Assembly: GCA_018873245.2 (NCBI GenBank)
Contig: JAEMBT020000005.1
Coordinates: 4,078,001 to 4,142,000 of the forward strand
Direction of reading: 5' to 3'
Origin: Archegozetes longisetosus
Taxonomy: Eukaryota > Arthropoda > Arachnida > Sarcoptiformes > Trhypochthoniidae
Length of the DNA: 64,000 bases
Part shown: positions 37,701 through 50,143 of the stretch, piece after piece
Layout: every line of letters begins with the position of its first letter
How positions within the stretch are numbered: position 1 is the first letter of the stretch
Position numbers and translations under genes: made by a program
The notes under the pieces: model-generated
Databases searched by the model: none
The model's input: only the letters and a program-made list of their open reading frames with translations
What the model was told of the DNA's origin: nothing

Positions 37701-40700
37701 ATTAGTGTGAAGTGGATTTGGTTTTTATAGCAGTCTTTAGATATATTTCTCTCACAACGTCCTTTTTAACGTTGGGAGTCAACAGAGAGTCTGTCATTTA
37801 AATGTAAGATTCTTTACAATTTCTATCATTCAGAATGGGTATAAAAGCATCTTTTAAACTCTTGGATTTCATCCATCAGTTGTGTAAATATTAGGTGGAG
37901 ATCCAAAGAAAAGTAAAGCCAGAGGCTAAGTGTAATTATGGCAATAATAAATGTTACACAACAAACTCACACCAATCACACCCTCGCATTGCTTTCTATA
38001 AGAATGAAACTTTAATTTTATATTATATCTCATACAATACAGTCCAACTATTATTCTGTTTAACTATTCAAATATGTTCTAATTTTAATGGAGAGCAATC
38101 TAAATTTCAACAATCACCCAATAGCTATTATAGTGGTAGAAGTCAATTTGATTTTGATTTAGCTTTATTTGAAAGTATCACTTTTCAAAGGCATCAGTTC
38201 TCTAGAGTATCAGTTCTGAAAAGTATCAGTTCTGAAAAGTATCAGTTCGGAAAGTATGAGTTCCCAAAAGTATAAGTTGATCAGAGCAGAGCACAAGCCG
38301 TTTATATCTAAAGCCTAGCGCAATACGTTGTAATTTTAAAAATGCACATAAATAACTACTTAAGCATTGAGAGACATTACTATCAAGTGAACTTCACATC
38401 TTATTCGTAACTTATTTTCCAGTTGTAATAAATAATCCCAATTATAGTCTATTAAGATCTAAATGAGACCATTATTTTTCACATTAAAAACTTGATTACA
38501 ACAAACTAATAAAATAAACTTTGTGAGAGACAACTATTGAATGAGAAACACCTATTAGATGTTTAGCGAAACTCAAAGTGATTGTAATGGTATTAAATAT
38601 GATTGGAAGGGATCACATAAGAGGGGTGTGGAGGAAGTGATGGTGAGAATTGCGAGGACTATATTGTGTAGTTGAATGCACACTAAGCGATATGAAAAGA
38701 CTAGTAAAAGATTCCGGATTTACCAGCCAGTCAAATAGTTGCTACAAGTTTATAACAAAACCATTTTGTTGCTATTATCTCTACCAAATAATATGGTTTA
38801 GTTATATTACATTACTTTAGTTTATTCTAAATTATACGCATAATCAACATATTTGTGTGAAGTATTTCTAAATGATTGTATCGTAGCTGATATTTTGCCA
38901 TAATATTTAGACGATATTGAACATATATTGTACTGTTTAGTCCATCATACTTATAGAATATTTTCGATATACTGTACTGTTTAGTGAGTTGCGGATCCAA
39001 TAAAATCGGATTGCATTACAATTGTATGCTATTGTGTGCTATTGGCCTTTTATAGAACTACACTTTGGGAACCAATCTTTCTTTTCTTTGATAGAACCAC
39101 AGCAGGGGTCAAATCTTAAAGAATGTATTACTGAGTGACATTCACTTTTCACAATACCAAATACATCATTGGTTGTAATGTTGTCGACCATTGAGTTAGC
39201 AGTTGGTGCTTTTGCTCAATACTTCGCTAATCTCAGTCCGTCATCTATTCGAGATGCCATAAAACGCGTTTGGTATTAAACAAATTGAATAAGATTTGCA
39301 TAAAAGAGAAATTAAACTTTCATTAACTGAGAATAAGTTGCAAAGGGTATGATTACTTTAAAAGTCACGATTAGTTACATTGATTGAGGATCTAATTTGA
39401 TGAAATTAGAGCTAAGATAATATCTTAATTATAGAATTGAAATTACTCTAAAATTTGAGATAGTTAAATTCCAGCAGCCGTTGACAAAAGCTGATCGATA
39501 AGATAGGTAGCGGGTTACGAAAAGAAAACGCCTCAATATTAAGCTATAATTAATTTATCAATGATTGCTGACTTTGTAACAGCTTCATATGGTTGTCAAT
39601 GAGGTTTTGCGTTTCTATTCAATTCCTACACAATATAAGTATTAGATCGAGTTTAACTATACTAACAAATGTCATATGAATCACGCATTCGAATCACGAA
39701 TCACGCAACACCAAAATAATAGTATTTTAATCATTGGTTTACTTTTACAATCCATCCGATGAAATAGTGGTTTAGTTTTGAACATCGGTTATGATTTAGG
39801 ACCAAAATTGAAATCAATATTTTTAAAATCGAATATAAGTTTTTAAACTATGAGATGATTTGCATAAATTAGAGTAATAATGAGTGAATAATGATGATTA
39901 AATAAACTTAATATTGATAGTTTAAAGTGATACACTACATTGCGTTGGTATTTCAGACATAGTAATGGACAATTAGTTCAATAATAGGTCTTAATTTAGC
40001 GATAAAGAGAGCTATTGGTTGGCACTAAATGGTAATATATGCAGGCATTGAATTAAACTCATAGCAATAGCTGATGTATATTTAATCGTGAGAACCCAAA
40101 GAATATATGGGCTGTTTGTGCCCTCAGGTTTTAGCTCATCAATAATGCGTTGTTTCTCTATTCATATTAATGGTTCATAACCCGCATGTAATCTATTTGA
40201 CTGTCTTAACAGTAAACTGCCACATGATTGTAATTTACATAATTAAAACTACCAAGCGCTACACATATTTCTCATCTACTTTACATACCACATGCATTAT
40301 ATCAACTTATTTACCTTTTGTTTCTTCTCATTTTAATTCTGTTTTTTAATTCTCTTATTTTAATTCTGTTTTTTAATTCTCTTATTTTAATTCTGTTTTT
40401 TAATTCTCTTATTTTAATTCTGTTTTTAATTCTCTTACTTCTAATTCTGTTATTTGTTTGCAGCATTTCGAAAACATGATTTGGCGCCTGAGGTCCCAAT
40501 GCCTCACTTTGGATTCTCAAAAGTAAGCTATGTTTTAATACGAATTGATCCATTTATCAATACTCAAATACTTATGTATTCATAGCATACGTCTTTTAAG
40601 TAAGATATTTAAATATAACTTATTATAGTTATTACGATAGAGTTCACGTATGAGGTGTTTCTCGACACTTCTTCTCATTTTAGAACTCAATAAGCTCTCA

Positions 40701-43700
40701 ACTGCACAACCGGATCAATTGCTAGTCATTCACTGATCACTTAATTCGTTTGAACGTTGTGTCATTATTTCTAGATTTCAAAAGATAGATTGAAAAATGA
40801 GCACATCCTAGATTATAAAGTTTATTATGTGATACAAATTTCAATTTTAAATCTCAAAGTTACCTCAACAGTGAAAGAATCCGAAATAAGTTTATGCAAA
40901 TAACCTCAGTCTCATTTGATCAATGAAACCTTTGCGTCACAATATTGAACAAAATTGTAATGCATTGAAAAAAGTTGATCAAAATATCGAGAGGATTCAG
41001 ATAAGAAAAATTATAAGAATGCTAGACATTAATAAATTAAAAGGTTTGAGAATTAGAGTCAATTTGATAACCAATAATTATAGAAAAGTGGAACTCTGCC
41101 AATAATGATAGCATCAAGTTGACATGAGATCATTTATTCTGAAAATTATAACCACATTACTTCTAGAGCTTAATCACTATACTATTAACCCTTCGATAAC
41201 AATTAAGTGAAAGTCTAATCATTGTTTGAGATGACAAATGAGGAGCAATTTTGCAATTTATAGGAACAATTTTGGTTAATAAGAGCGGAACAGGGTCGGA
41301 GTGATCGTACTAAGTTTGAAATGATAGGAGCCTAAGTTTGTAGTGATATGAGCTTAGTGTTGAGTTAGAAGTAGAAACCGGTCGGTGAATTTGTCTTTCT
41401 CTGCAAAACAAATTGATTACTTGCAAGAAAGATTCATTCTGGGGATAGCATGTGCTAAACCATAATTTAATTACTCTAAGCGTGTTATAAATTAGTTAAT
41501 AGCAGTACAGACATAATATCATTTTTAATAAACTTTTAATAAACTTGTTTCAGGCATTGAGTGGATTCCTAATGATGATGACACAAAATGGCAAATTACT
41601 CTACATATCAGACAATGCAGCTGAATATCTCGGGCACTCTATGGTAAGTCAATATCAGATGCAGATCAGGCGCAGTCAGGTACAGATCAGGCGCAGATCA
41701 GATGCAGCCTAGACACTTTACAAAACAATTACCTCTAAATAATGCTTATATTACACTAATAAGAGCGATTTGGAAGCATAACTACTGGAATAAAAGCGAT
41801 AGAATTATATGAATTTAATGGATGCGAATCATTGGCACCAATAGAGAGATTGGGGGTTTTTATACATAATGGTTTGATTAAGCAGAAGCTATGCGGCTCG
41901 AATTTTAAACCAAATCCGCATACCATAGGCAGGTGGAGTCGAGCGTACATGACAAATATCTATTTCGTGAGAGTGTCTGAACTCCAAATAAATACCATGT
42001 CTTGCCGATAGTGTGTTTGCAAAAACCACAATAATATGCCTAATCCCTAAAAGGGGAAAACCATCTCTGGGAGTTATCTAAACGTTTTGTAAGCCAATCT
42101 CTCGATGATCCCTGCCATTTATTCAACGTTTGGTTGGCTTAGATCGGCTCTAAACACACCCTAAGATGAGCTGATGCCTGCTTTGCAATTATAATTGAAA
42201 AGGGGAGGAAAAGCAATCGATAGTTTGATAGTTAAATGGCCTCACGACGTAATATATATAAGAATATATTACATACATACATATGAGAAACCATTAAAAT
42301 AATTTGTACTGCAATATAGGTCGCCATATATGTTACGTGTGTGGCTCCAAAGTGAAAGTCTATTACAGACATGTTACCTTTGCCTCTCTTGCGCTCTTAT
42401 GATCACTTCTATAATTAAGCTCATTCCCTTTACTATCTATCATCTCTGTTTGTCTCCAATTTCTCCGCTACTGTTATGCTTGTTTATGTCCCGGAACTTG
42501 GTGCCCTTTAAAGGTCGAACTTAGTCGACATCTACTTTCTTTTGGAAAATATTTGAAATATTCTTAAGAATAGAGTTTACGTTCTTCTCGACCTACGCTT
42601 ACTAACTATTTAAGGACAACAATAATTGCACTTAATATTGCATATCTTAAGTGCTTTATATCTTCAGATTTATTGCATATCAATTATATCTTAATGTTCA
42701 GATCCGTTGTATATAAGCTATATCCTAATGTTCAAATTTATTGCATGTAAATCATATCTTAATGCATGAATTTATTCGCATTTCAACCAAATGGATTTGC
42801 AAATTGAAGCTAATTTAAGATATAGTTATTTATTGTTGGAAAAAGCCTTATCAATCATTAGAATAATTAGAAACGAATCGGAATTTAGTGATCAATTAAA
42901 ACATTATTGCATTTATCTATTGGAGTAATTTAAAGGTTTTTTGCTTCACTCAATAAGTTGTTGGCTGCATAGATAGGAATAGAGTTTTTTTTCTTTGAAG
43001 TACCTGCACAAAAGGGCGTTAAGTCAACTTCAAATAAGACTATTCTTCATGAAATAAAACCACTTTTCATGAAATAAGACTACTCTCTATTGCGTTATAT
43101 ATTAGAGTCCTGTGGTTTGATCTTTTTCTAATCAAACAGATTTGAAAAACGATCGTAAGCATAGTAAATCTAATTAATATGTTTAGATTAGCTAATCAAA
43201 TAGATCTATAGCCCAAAAAAACTAACTTTTCAGCTGCAACTTATCCCATAATAGCAAACATCTAGACATGTAATACAACCGGATTCTAGACTTTCTTCGG
43301 TCGGTTTTCTCACTGATTTGGGAAACGCTGAGATCCTATTCTCAAGGTTATACTGAACTGAAGCACACTACAAAATTCTAATACATGTATATACTTGTAG
43401 GCAATTTAGTTAATACACACGTACAGTCAGACTATAATGAAAACATAAATTGCGGCTCTTTTTCGCTTTTATTATAAGCCTAAAAGAAGTACATTCAAGA
43501 ACTTAATAATCTCAGTAGCAACCAGGAGTGATGCTATAATTCCACCAGTTCAAGCTCATAATATATACTGGTATCAATAAACTTATTGCATATTCAATAT
43601 TGGTTATCAAAGCAAATTATAAATCAAACTTAGAAACAAATGCATCTGCATGACAGGCAGGCTGACACAGTAGTGGCCTTTCATTTGTTGCTATCGCAGA

Positions 43701-46700
43701 CTATTAAGTTATTAACTTTACTTATCGAGAAAGTTTATTATGTGAAATAATAAGTGTTTAACATGAATTGATTAAAACAGATTTAATGAATTGATTTTTC
43801 CTAATTTCATATACAGCTACTGAATTACATAAAAACTGTGGGAAAATTGAGCCAAATAATCATTATATGCCTTCTCCTTTATGTAAAGAAGCTGAAGAAG
43901 AAGCCTAATTGTTTGTGATACAGTTTAGGAGCCGCACCTTATAGTTAAATAGATAGATAGATAGTCTGAAATAGAGCCACACTTTACTTCTGTATATAAT
44001 TCTCGATGTGCTACAGTTTTTTGGGTGTGTGCCAAAACCAAAACTACTGCCGAATACATAACGTTTTCAGTTCGGCCCCTATTAAAACAGTCTCATTAAC
44101 TGCTACTGGACTACACTGATAAATATTGCTTTCAATTGCCAACAGATCTCAATGCACATATGAATTTATTACAACATCAAAAGTCAGTAATTTGACTCAA
44201 ATTGATTCCAAGAACAGACTGTTTAGTCAACTTTCAGCTACTTTTTAATAGGATTTCAAACTACTCAGAATTATGAATATTCAATCGCAACCTTAGTAGT
44301 TGTCTAAGAATTTGGCATTTGATCAATAGATTGGATAATATATATAATATTTAGCATTTATTATGAAAGATTTGATTTGTTGCCACTGAGAGTTTAATGA
44401 AGTTTAAATAAGTTTAGGGAATGAGTAGCTTTAGTACATGAGATGCTGAATATAAAATGTGTAGCAATATATCAGGCAGTGGTTGAGGCGCCGCTGCGAA
44501 CCCGCCGACGCCAAGAAATAGAGCTCCAGGGACTTATAACAAGCCAAATACACTCTAAAACGGCCCGAAACTACAAATTAGGCCTCGAGTCAGTGTGGTT
44601 TAGAACAAAACTAACCTAAAAGAGTGCAGTTTCAGAAGCAGACATTCAGTAAAGACTGTAAAACTGTTCAGTAACTTATTTTTTGTCCCATCCATTCCAA
44701 ACGTAATGGATATACAGTACATCTCCAGTACTGAACAATTACTAAGAGCTACTCATTTGATTATAGGTTACTTAGGGCTCCAAACAATTATTAGGATTTG
44801 TTTTTTGACAGCGATCTACTGCTTAGGTAGCACTTGAACCACTTGCAGCACTTCTCATTTTGACACTCGCCATAATTACAAATTCCGCTATTTTAATGAC
44901 TTCTTAGTTACTACGTATTGAAAAGTCTCCGAAAACAATACAGAAAACAATTTATGGCGCTTCCTGTTGCAGCTAATAAACTTTTGATAGCTGACAAATT
45001 CTTCATAACTGACAACTTTTTCATAACCGGCAACTTTTTCATGACCGGCAACTTTCCCTTAAATGACAGCTTTCATAACCGACAAAATACGACTTTTGCA
45101 CTATAATAACTAATCGGCTTAAAAGTTGCGAATCTAATATTATGTTTGATTTCTTTTCAGGAGGATTTACTAATTCACGGCGATAGTGTTTATGATATCA
45201 TTGAAAAACAAGATCATCAAGCTATTCAGGCTGAACTGATGCGAACGCCCAATCCTCTTAGCCTTTCGCCCGATACAAGAATTTTTTTATGCCGAATGAA
45301 TGTCTCACGCAATGCAAGACGACAGATGAGATTTGGCGATCAAAAGGTATTCAATTGATTCAATTTGATTATGCACTAAACTTATTTTCATTCGCTTCTA
45401 GGTTGTCTTAATTCAGGGACACTTTGTTAGCTTTTTACCACTTTGCAGTCGTAATGAACCCGTCTTTCTGGCCACTTGTACTCCTGTGGCCATGCCTGAA
45501 ACTAGAGAATGTGTCGTTCAGGGAAGCACTAATGTGTTCACTTCGATACATTCTATGGATATGAAGTTTCTTCATCTCGACCGAAAGTAAGTTGATTTCA
45601 ATTGAAAACTCTAAGTGATATTGAAGCAAAACAAGACTGAAAAAACGAAGTAAAGGATATTTACAATTCCAAGCACATTAATCTTAGTAATAAGTTATGC
45701 AAAAAGTGATTTGACAAGTCGAGTAATATAATCATACTTATAAATAAATGTGGTTTAATAAACATTTTATGCATTAGTGGTTTGATTATAGGTTAGACTT
45801 GTCAATAGTAAAAAATATAAATTAGCGCATAAGTCAATCTCATATAAAATACATTATAAGAAACTGCAATTGATAATTACTGCAAGTTGTAAAGAATCAT
45901 AAAACTATAGACCAAACTTATTAAAGCAGATGTTTGTCCTTCGGTGTGTTCTTTAAGGTCAGGGATAGCAAAGTCTGCTGTTCAAATGGTTTTTTGGCGT
46001 AAACTAAATCTATATAAAATATCGTGACTGTCTTCATCAAAAGTTTATGATATTTCTTAATAAATAGCTTTCGGCTGGTGCGATATGGATGTTGTTTATG
46101 CTTTTGCTTTTGTGTACAAACTAAAATATGTTTCCGAATTAGCTTTCCATTCACTCATCATCCTAGTGCTCATTCCACACCCGCTTTCACCTCTTATGAC
46201 ACCTGACCTAATGGGTGTTGGATAGGCTTATGAACAAATTTCTTACCTCAACGCTAGTCTTCTTCTTCTTCTTCTTGTGGTTCTTTATTTTGCGGTTAAT
46301 GTGATTGGGATATGAGTGGATGTTGAGATAGGTTTAGTGCATGACTCTCGATTCACGAGAGGTCATGAGGCGGATATATAGAGAGAAAAGATTAGAATAG
46401 AGCAAAGTTGGAAGATAGGAAAGCCAGAATAGAGGAAAGTTACAATAACGCAAAGTTACAATAGAGCAAACCGTCAATTTAAAAAAGAGAAAGGCATTAC
46501 TACATGGTGTTCGACATCAACATATACACTACATCTAACAAAACATTATTGTAAAGCATCTATTTTCTAACAATTATGCTTTACTCATAATGTTATTACT
46601 CACTCTATTATAATACCTTTTCAGTTAGCTTAGCATAACTACAGAATTTCTTAGTGGCAGTTACATTGTTCGAAAACATAAAATAACTTTTAGTGGGAGT

Positions 46701-49700
46701 CAACTTCGCGAAACATTACAGAATGTACCTCAGTATTAGTGAATGTAACTAAATATTACTGAATATTAGTAAATACAACTCAATGTTACTGAATATTAGT
46801 AAATACAACTAAATATTACTGAATATTAGTCAATGTAACTAAATGTTAGTGAATATTAAGAAAATTTAGAAAACACTCCTTTAATTTTTCATATAGCGGA
46901 GAGTTTCATTTGGGCTACAACAAATCAAGCGTACAGGGTCTCTCCTGGTATGACTTTGTCCATTGGGAACATCTCAGAGAAGCACAATCTAAACATAGAT
47001 TAAGTAAGACACTCTAAATCTCATTGCCTATCCCTAACTTTCATTGTTACATCCTTTCTCTTCCAGTTACTCAATCTGAACAAGAACGCTCTTGTATATT
47101 GTTGTTACGATTGCAGACTAATTCAGGCAATTGGATATGGGTTCATGTTGTCTTACAAGTTAAAGACAGCAGTGACAGCTCTCAACAACCTGTTATTGTT
47201 TGCACTAATCAAGTCTTAAGGTTTGTTATTTATATTGTGTTTAGAGTGCTGTAAAGTTTTATTTCAATTAGTACTAAATGTCCTATTTCAATAAGTACTG
47301 TTAAGCCCTATCTGAACAAGTGCTGTAAAGTGCTATCTATAATACTATTAGAGATACCACTATATAGTACTAACTCGACCACTGTTTGCAAAGCTATTTG
47401 CCTACAAATCACTCCACGAATAGTGTCACTGATGCGTATTTATCTAATTGTAAACATAGTGAGAAAGAGGCGGCTGTAATGCGAGCGAACAATTGGTTAT
47501 ATCAGTTTTATTCGCTTCACTCAAAAATGCATTATGGATTGGCTTACGAGGCGCACACGACACGTTTGCCCACATACTATCCAACAGCGGCACCAGCGGT
47601 CATGAGTCACGCTTATCACCATCATGTGGCTGCTGCAGCCGCCGCTGTCGCCTCAGCCGGTGGTGCAGAAGCAGCAACAGTGCCATTGCATTCCGTTCCC
47701 TATCACATACATTCAGCAATAACTCCCATAAACGGCACAACAGGACACCGACACCCCCATCATCCCCATCACCCTCAAGCTGTATTACAGTATTCGCCAC
47801 AAGCGGGATCTTTACCATATCCGAGTATCGTTGCAGCTGTCAATGCCACCACTCAGAGCATTACAGACTCGGAAGCAATCAAACAGCAATCAGTAACAGG
47901 TCTAAAAAGACCGCTTTCGCCTCAATTGACGCAACAAACAGAACAACAAGAAGAATCAGAATCACCAGAGCCTGCGACTAAGCGTCCAAACATGGGTCAC
48001 CACAATCTGCCGCCTCCACCTTCGTCGACATACCATCATCCTCGAGCGTCGACATTCGCTTACCCGACTTCAGTGTTTGGTGCGGGAGGTTTTAGCGCTA
48101 CTTCAATGACTACTGTAACAGACTTGGGATCAGTTATGCCCAGTTATTATAGTGGTCCTCAGGTTCTGACATCAGTGCCATATCACGCACAAATCGGTCA
48201 CCATTTCCGTAATCAAAGTAAAATGTCATTACTGGACGAGTCAGACAATAGCGATTTAGAGCAATCTCTAACACCAACAAACACGGAAGAAATATCAAAC
48301 ATGATAACATTTTCATCTCCAGCTTATTTAAAATACCCGACAAGTGTGATGTCATACCAATATCACGATTTGCCAGATAGAGATCTAGAGAAAGTTCGAT
48401 CACCGGAATCTATAGTTTCGACGACATCTGATTATGGAAGTATGACATCTCAATCGCCTCCTTCAGCATTCGAAAAGCCAAATAAAAAAGAAAGTCTCAC
48501 TCTTATGGCCAATAATAACAATATTATTGGTAGTAATGCTAGTAATTCAAGCCCTAGTTGTCAGCAAATTTATCATACATTAAAAAACAATTGGAACTCA
48601 TCTCCAATATATACTGATCTCTCAGCATCACGACCTCCACATATAGTTCATCATCAGGTAGAAAAAGATTTAGAGCCATTAGATCATAGATTTGCTTTCC
48701 CTAATGTCATTTGGGGCTATAATGGAGACAACCCTTCGATCAACCAATTATCTATTGCCTCATCTTTTGGTGTCGATCCCAACCCACAGCATTTACAGCA
48801 ACAATATTACAATGAACTAAAAAATAGCAAAATCACCGAGCAAGATGATCAACCCAGTGATGGTCAGACAGCAGCACATCTAGTCAGTGCACCACAAGGT
48901 GGTCAAAGTGGTCATCAGCAGGCCGTCAGTGCAGCCGGTCTACAACCACAAGCCGTTACCACTGCAGACATTCCATCACAGAGCTGTTCACCGGCATCGA
49001 CTGCATCATCGGTAGAACTCAGTTCATCCTCTTGTGGCGTGGGAAGAGCCGCCGGCTATGGCGGTATTAGTAGCTCTATTCCAAAAGGAGAGAGAACTGC
49101 GAGAGCGACCGCCCAGGACTCTGCCTGATCGGTATGCGTACTAACATATACTACCTGTAGATATACTACCTGTACATATACTGGACTAATACTTCAATAT
49201 TTGTATGCATTATTCCACGCTCTTGTCTATAGTTTGGCTGACATGCTCGGAGCGCTTATACTTTACTACTATAGCATCAATTTGCTTGCATTTTGTACTG
49301 CAATATCAGCTTGCTTATACTTTACTACTATAACATCAATTTATCACTATCATAGCCTCAATTTAGTTTTGCAATTTGTTTGCAAACAAACTTACTTTAC
49401 TTATGTAACTAATTTTAAACTTGCTCTTCGCTCTATAACTCTAATCTTTTAACTATGCCATCAATTCGCTAAGATTTTACCACTTTTCAAACTTGATAAC
49501 TTATCAAACTCTTGTACAGCCCATTAATTAAAAGCTCTGACATTCAGTGTCTGACTCTTTATTTCAATATTTAATTTACTAAACCATTTCCAGTGAAGTC
49601 CCAAATCAAAACGTTCATATCATACAATCTCAATCAAACCTCTATTAGTGTTTGTCTGAATGCGAAGGCATAGCAGATAAGAGTAAATAAGCATTGAGTT

Positions 49701-50143
49701 AGTAGTTAGCTTGAGGTTAGTTATAGTTTGCATGCGTGAAGAATGTAATTAACTTGTGGTCTGTGAATTGGTGAGTCGGCTCATCAATAGAACACAATAA
49801 CGTACATTAGCTTACCTGCAACTAAACCTAATTTTTAGGCTGACTTACTTGCAAAAAACTATTTCTACTCTCACAGCCCAACTAAGCTTAACTAAACAAC
49901 TCTCATACTCCTTATGAGTAATGGATTTCATTTAAATTTCGGTTTAATTTATTTTCTACTTTCTCAACTAATGGAAATCAATTTTTGCAATTTTTCAATT
50001 TCAGTCCAACTGAACTGGTCCGGAATGTTGAGGAAAGAGAGGATCAAATGGTTATTACATTGTGTTGGTTCGCGCTGAGGACCGTAAATCTACAGTACGG
50101 CACATTGCCAAAAGATATAATGTTATTTTGCCAAAATATCTAA
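34733..50143 (+). CDS. dys: bHLH-PAS transcription factor dysfusion (NPAS4 orthologue), first exon missing
   Basis: Exons found are 34733-34914, 40464-40522, 41554-41643, 45161-45346, 45402-45586, 46897-47003, 47067-47220, 47394-49131 and, by inference, 50005-50143. The first encodes the basic helix-loop-helix ([20 protein letters not shown], then [20 protein letters not shown]), which matches dysfusion almost residue for residue. PAS-A spans [31 protein letters not shown] and [18 protein letters not shown] spans [28 protein letters not shown] and [14 protein letters not shown]. The large exon 8 encodes a His/Ala/Ser/Gln-rich activation-type region. In flies the factor partners Tango/ARNT in the nucleus and directs tracheal fusion and leg joint formation. 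Exon 34733 starts in phase 2 and has no suitable ATG, so at least one 5' exon lies upstream. Near 49020 the frame changes; see the separate entry. The gene converges on TRMT61A. Confidence 0.93.
38178..38275. repeat. 16-bp tandem repeat AAAGTATCAGTTCTGA
   Basis: About six degenerate units run from AAGGCATCAGTTCTCT to AAAGTATGAGTTCCC. They keep a chance reading frame open. Confidence 0.8.
40320..40455. repeat. 26-bp tandem repeat at the acceptor of dysfusion exon 2
   Basis: About five copies of TTCTCTTATTTTAATTCTGT + TTTTTAA. The array is pyrimidine-rich and ends about 10 bp before the CAG acceptor (40463), so it supplies the polypyrimidine tract. An opposite-strand frame (RELKNRIKI repeated) is only repeat. 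Confidence 0.85.
40523..41553 (+). other. 1.0-kb intron of dysfusion
   Basis: AT-rich intron with GTAAGC donor and TTTCAG acceptor. I see no feature inside; the 60-codon frame at 40923-41105 is chance. Confidence 0.6.
42644..42785. repeat. ~40-bp degenerate tandem repeat
   Basis: Three units share the pattern TTCAGATTTATTGCATAT ... ATATCTTAATG. Confidence 0.65.
45003..45088. repeat. ~19-bp tandem repeat CATAACCGGCAACTTTTT
   Basis: Four units (CATAACTGACAACTTTTT, CATAACCGGCAACTTTTT, CATGACCGGCAACTTTCC and a diverged one) lie about 70 bp before the acceptor of dysfusion exon 4. Confidence 0.8.
45587..46896 (+). other. 1.3-kb intron of dysfusion
   Basis: It contains a (CTT)n run at about 46259-46277 and a 30-bp tandem array at 46721-46857 that stops about 40 bp before the acceptor. 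An opposite-strand frame at 45921-46154 has no recognisable similarity. Confidence 0.6.
46721..46857. repeat. ~30-bp tandem repeat TGAATATTAGTAAATACAAC
   Basis: About five units of the form TTACTGAATATTAGTAAATA + CAACTAAATA lie in a dysfusion intron. Confidence 0.85.
49013..49131 (+). other. dys: Frame-2 coding segment at the 3' end of dysfusion exon 8
   Basis: The frame used through exon 8 ends at TGA (49126-49128), three bases before a GTATGC donor at 49132. The +1 frame has TAG at 49013-49015, is then open to the donor, and encodes [19 protein letters not shown] followed by [17 protein letters not shown]. This reads like a real charged helix and splices in phase (CG + T) to the exon at 50005, which encodes [19 protein letters not shown], a further 26 residues and TAA at 50141. 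Either a one-base assembly error or real frameshift lies near 49016-49060, or a 124-bp intron (48899-49022, GT..CTCAG, phase 1) is removed. Confidence 0.55.
49132..50004 (+). other. Inferred last intron of dysfusion
   Basis: Donor GTATGC and acceptor TTTCAATTTCAG. The sequence is AT-rich with a short duplicated motif (ATATACTACCTGTA) just after the donor. The open frame at 49201-49452 is AT-rich and unlikely to be coding. Confidence 0.5.

Larger units (their letters stand above)
34915..40463 (+). other. 5.5-kb intron of dysfusion after the bHLH exon
   Basis: This AT-rich intron holds a duplicated segment (GTAGTTTCAATGTTGA, 37037-37085), a 16-bp tandem array (38178-38275) and, just before the acceptor, a 26-bp array (40320-40455). 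I see no coding exon; the 126-codon frame at 37895-38275 ends in the tandem array and matches nothing known. Confidence 0.6.
41644..45160 (+). other. 3.5-kb intron of dysfusion within the PAS-A coding region
   Basis: It contains CAGATCAGGCGCAG repeats directly after the donor (about 41650-41706), a GC-richer block with no recognised product (about 41750-42180), a 40-bp degenerate tandem repeat (42644-42785), (GATA)n at about 43949-43963, a GC-rich patch at about 44485-44600 and a 19-bp tandem array (45003-45088) near the acceptor. No recognised gene. Confidence 0.6.

Noticed and set aside
37895..38275. 126-codon open frame in a dysfusion intron
   Set aside because: Its 3' third is a 16-bp tandem repeat and the rest is AT-driven sequence without family similarity.
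40311..40553. Minus-strand frame with a repeated RELKNRIKI peptide
   Set aside because: It is the translation of a 26-bp intronic tandem repeat and overlaps a real dysfusion exon on the other strand.
45921..46154. Minus-strand 77-codon frame in a dysfusion intron
   Set aside because: Lys-rich, no splice context, no recognised domain; most likely chance.
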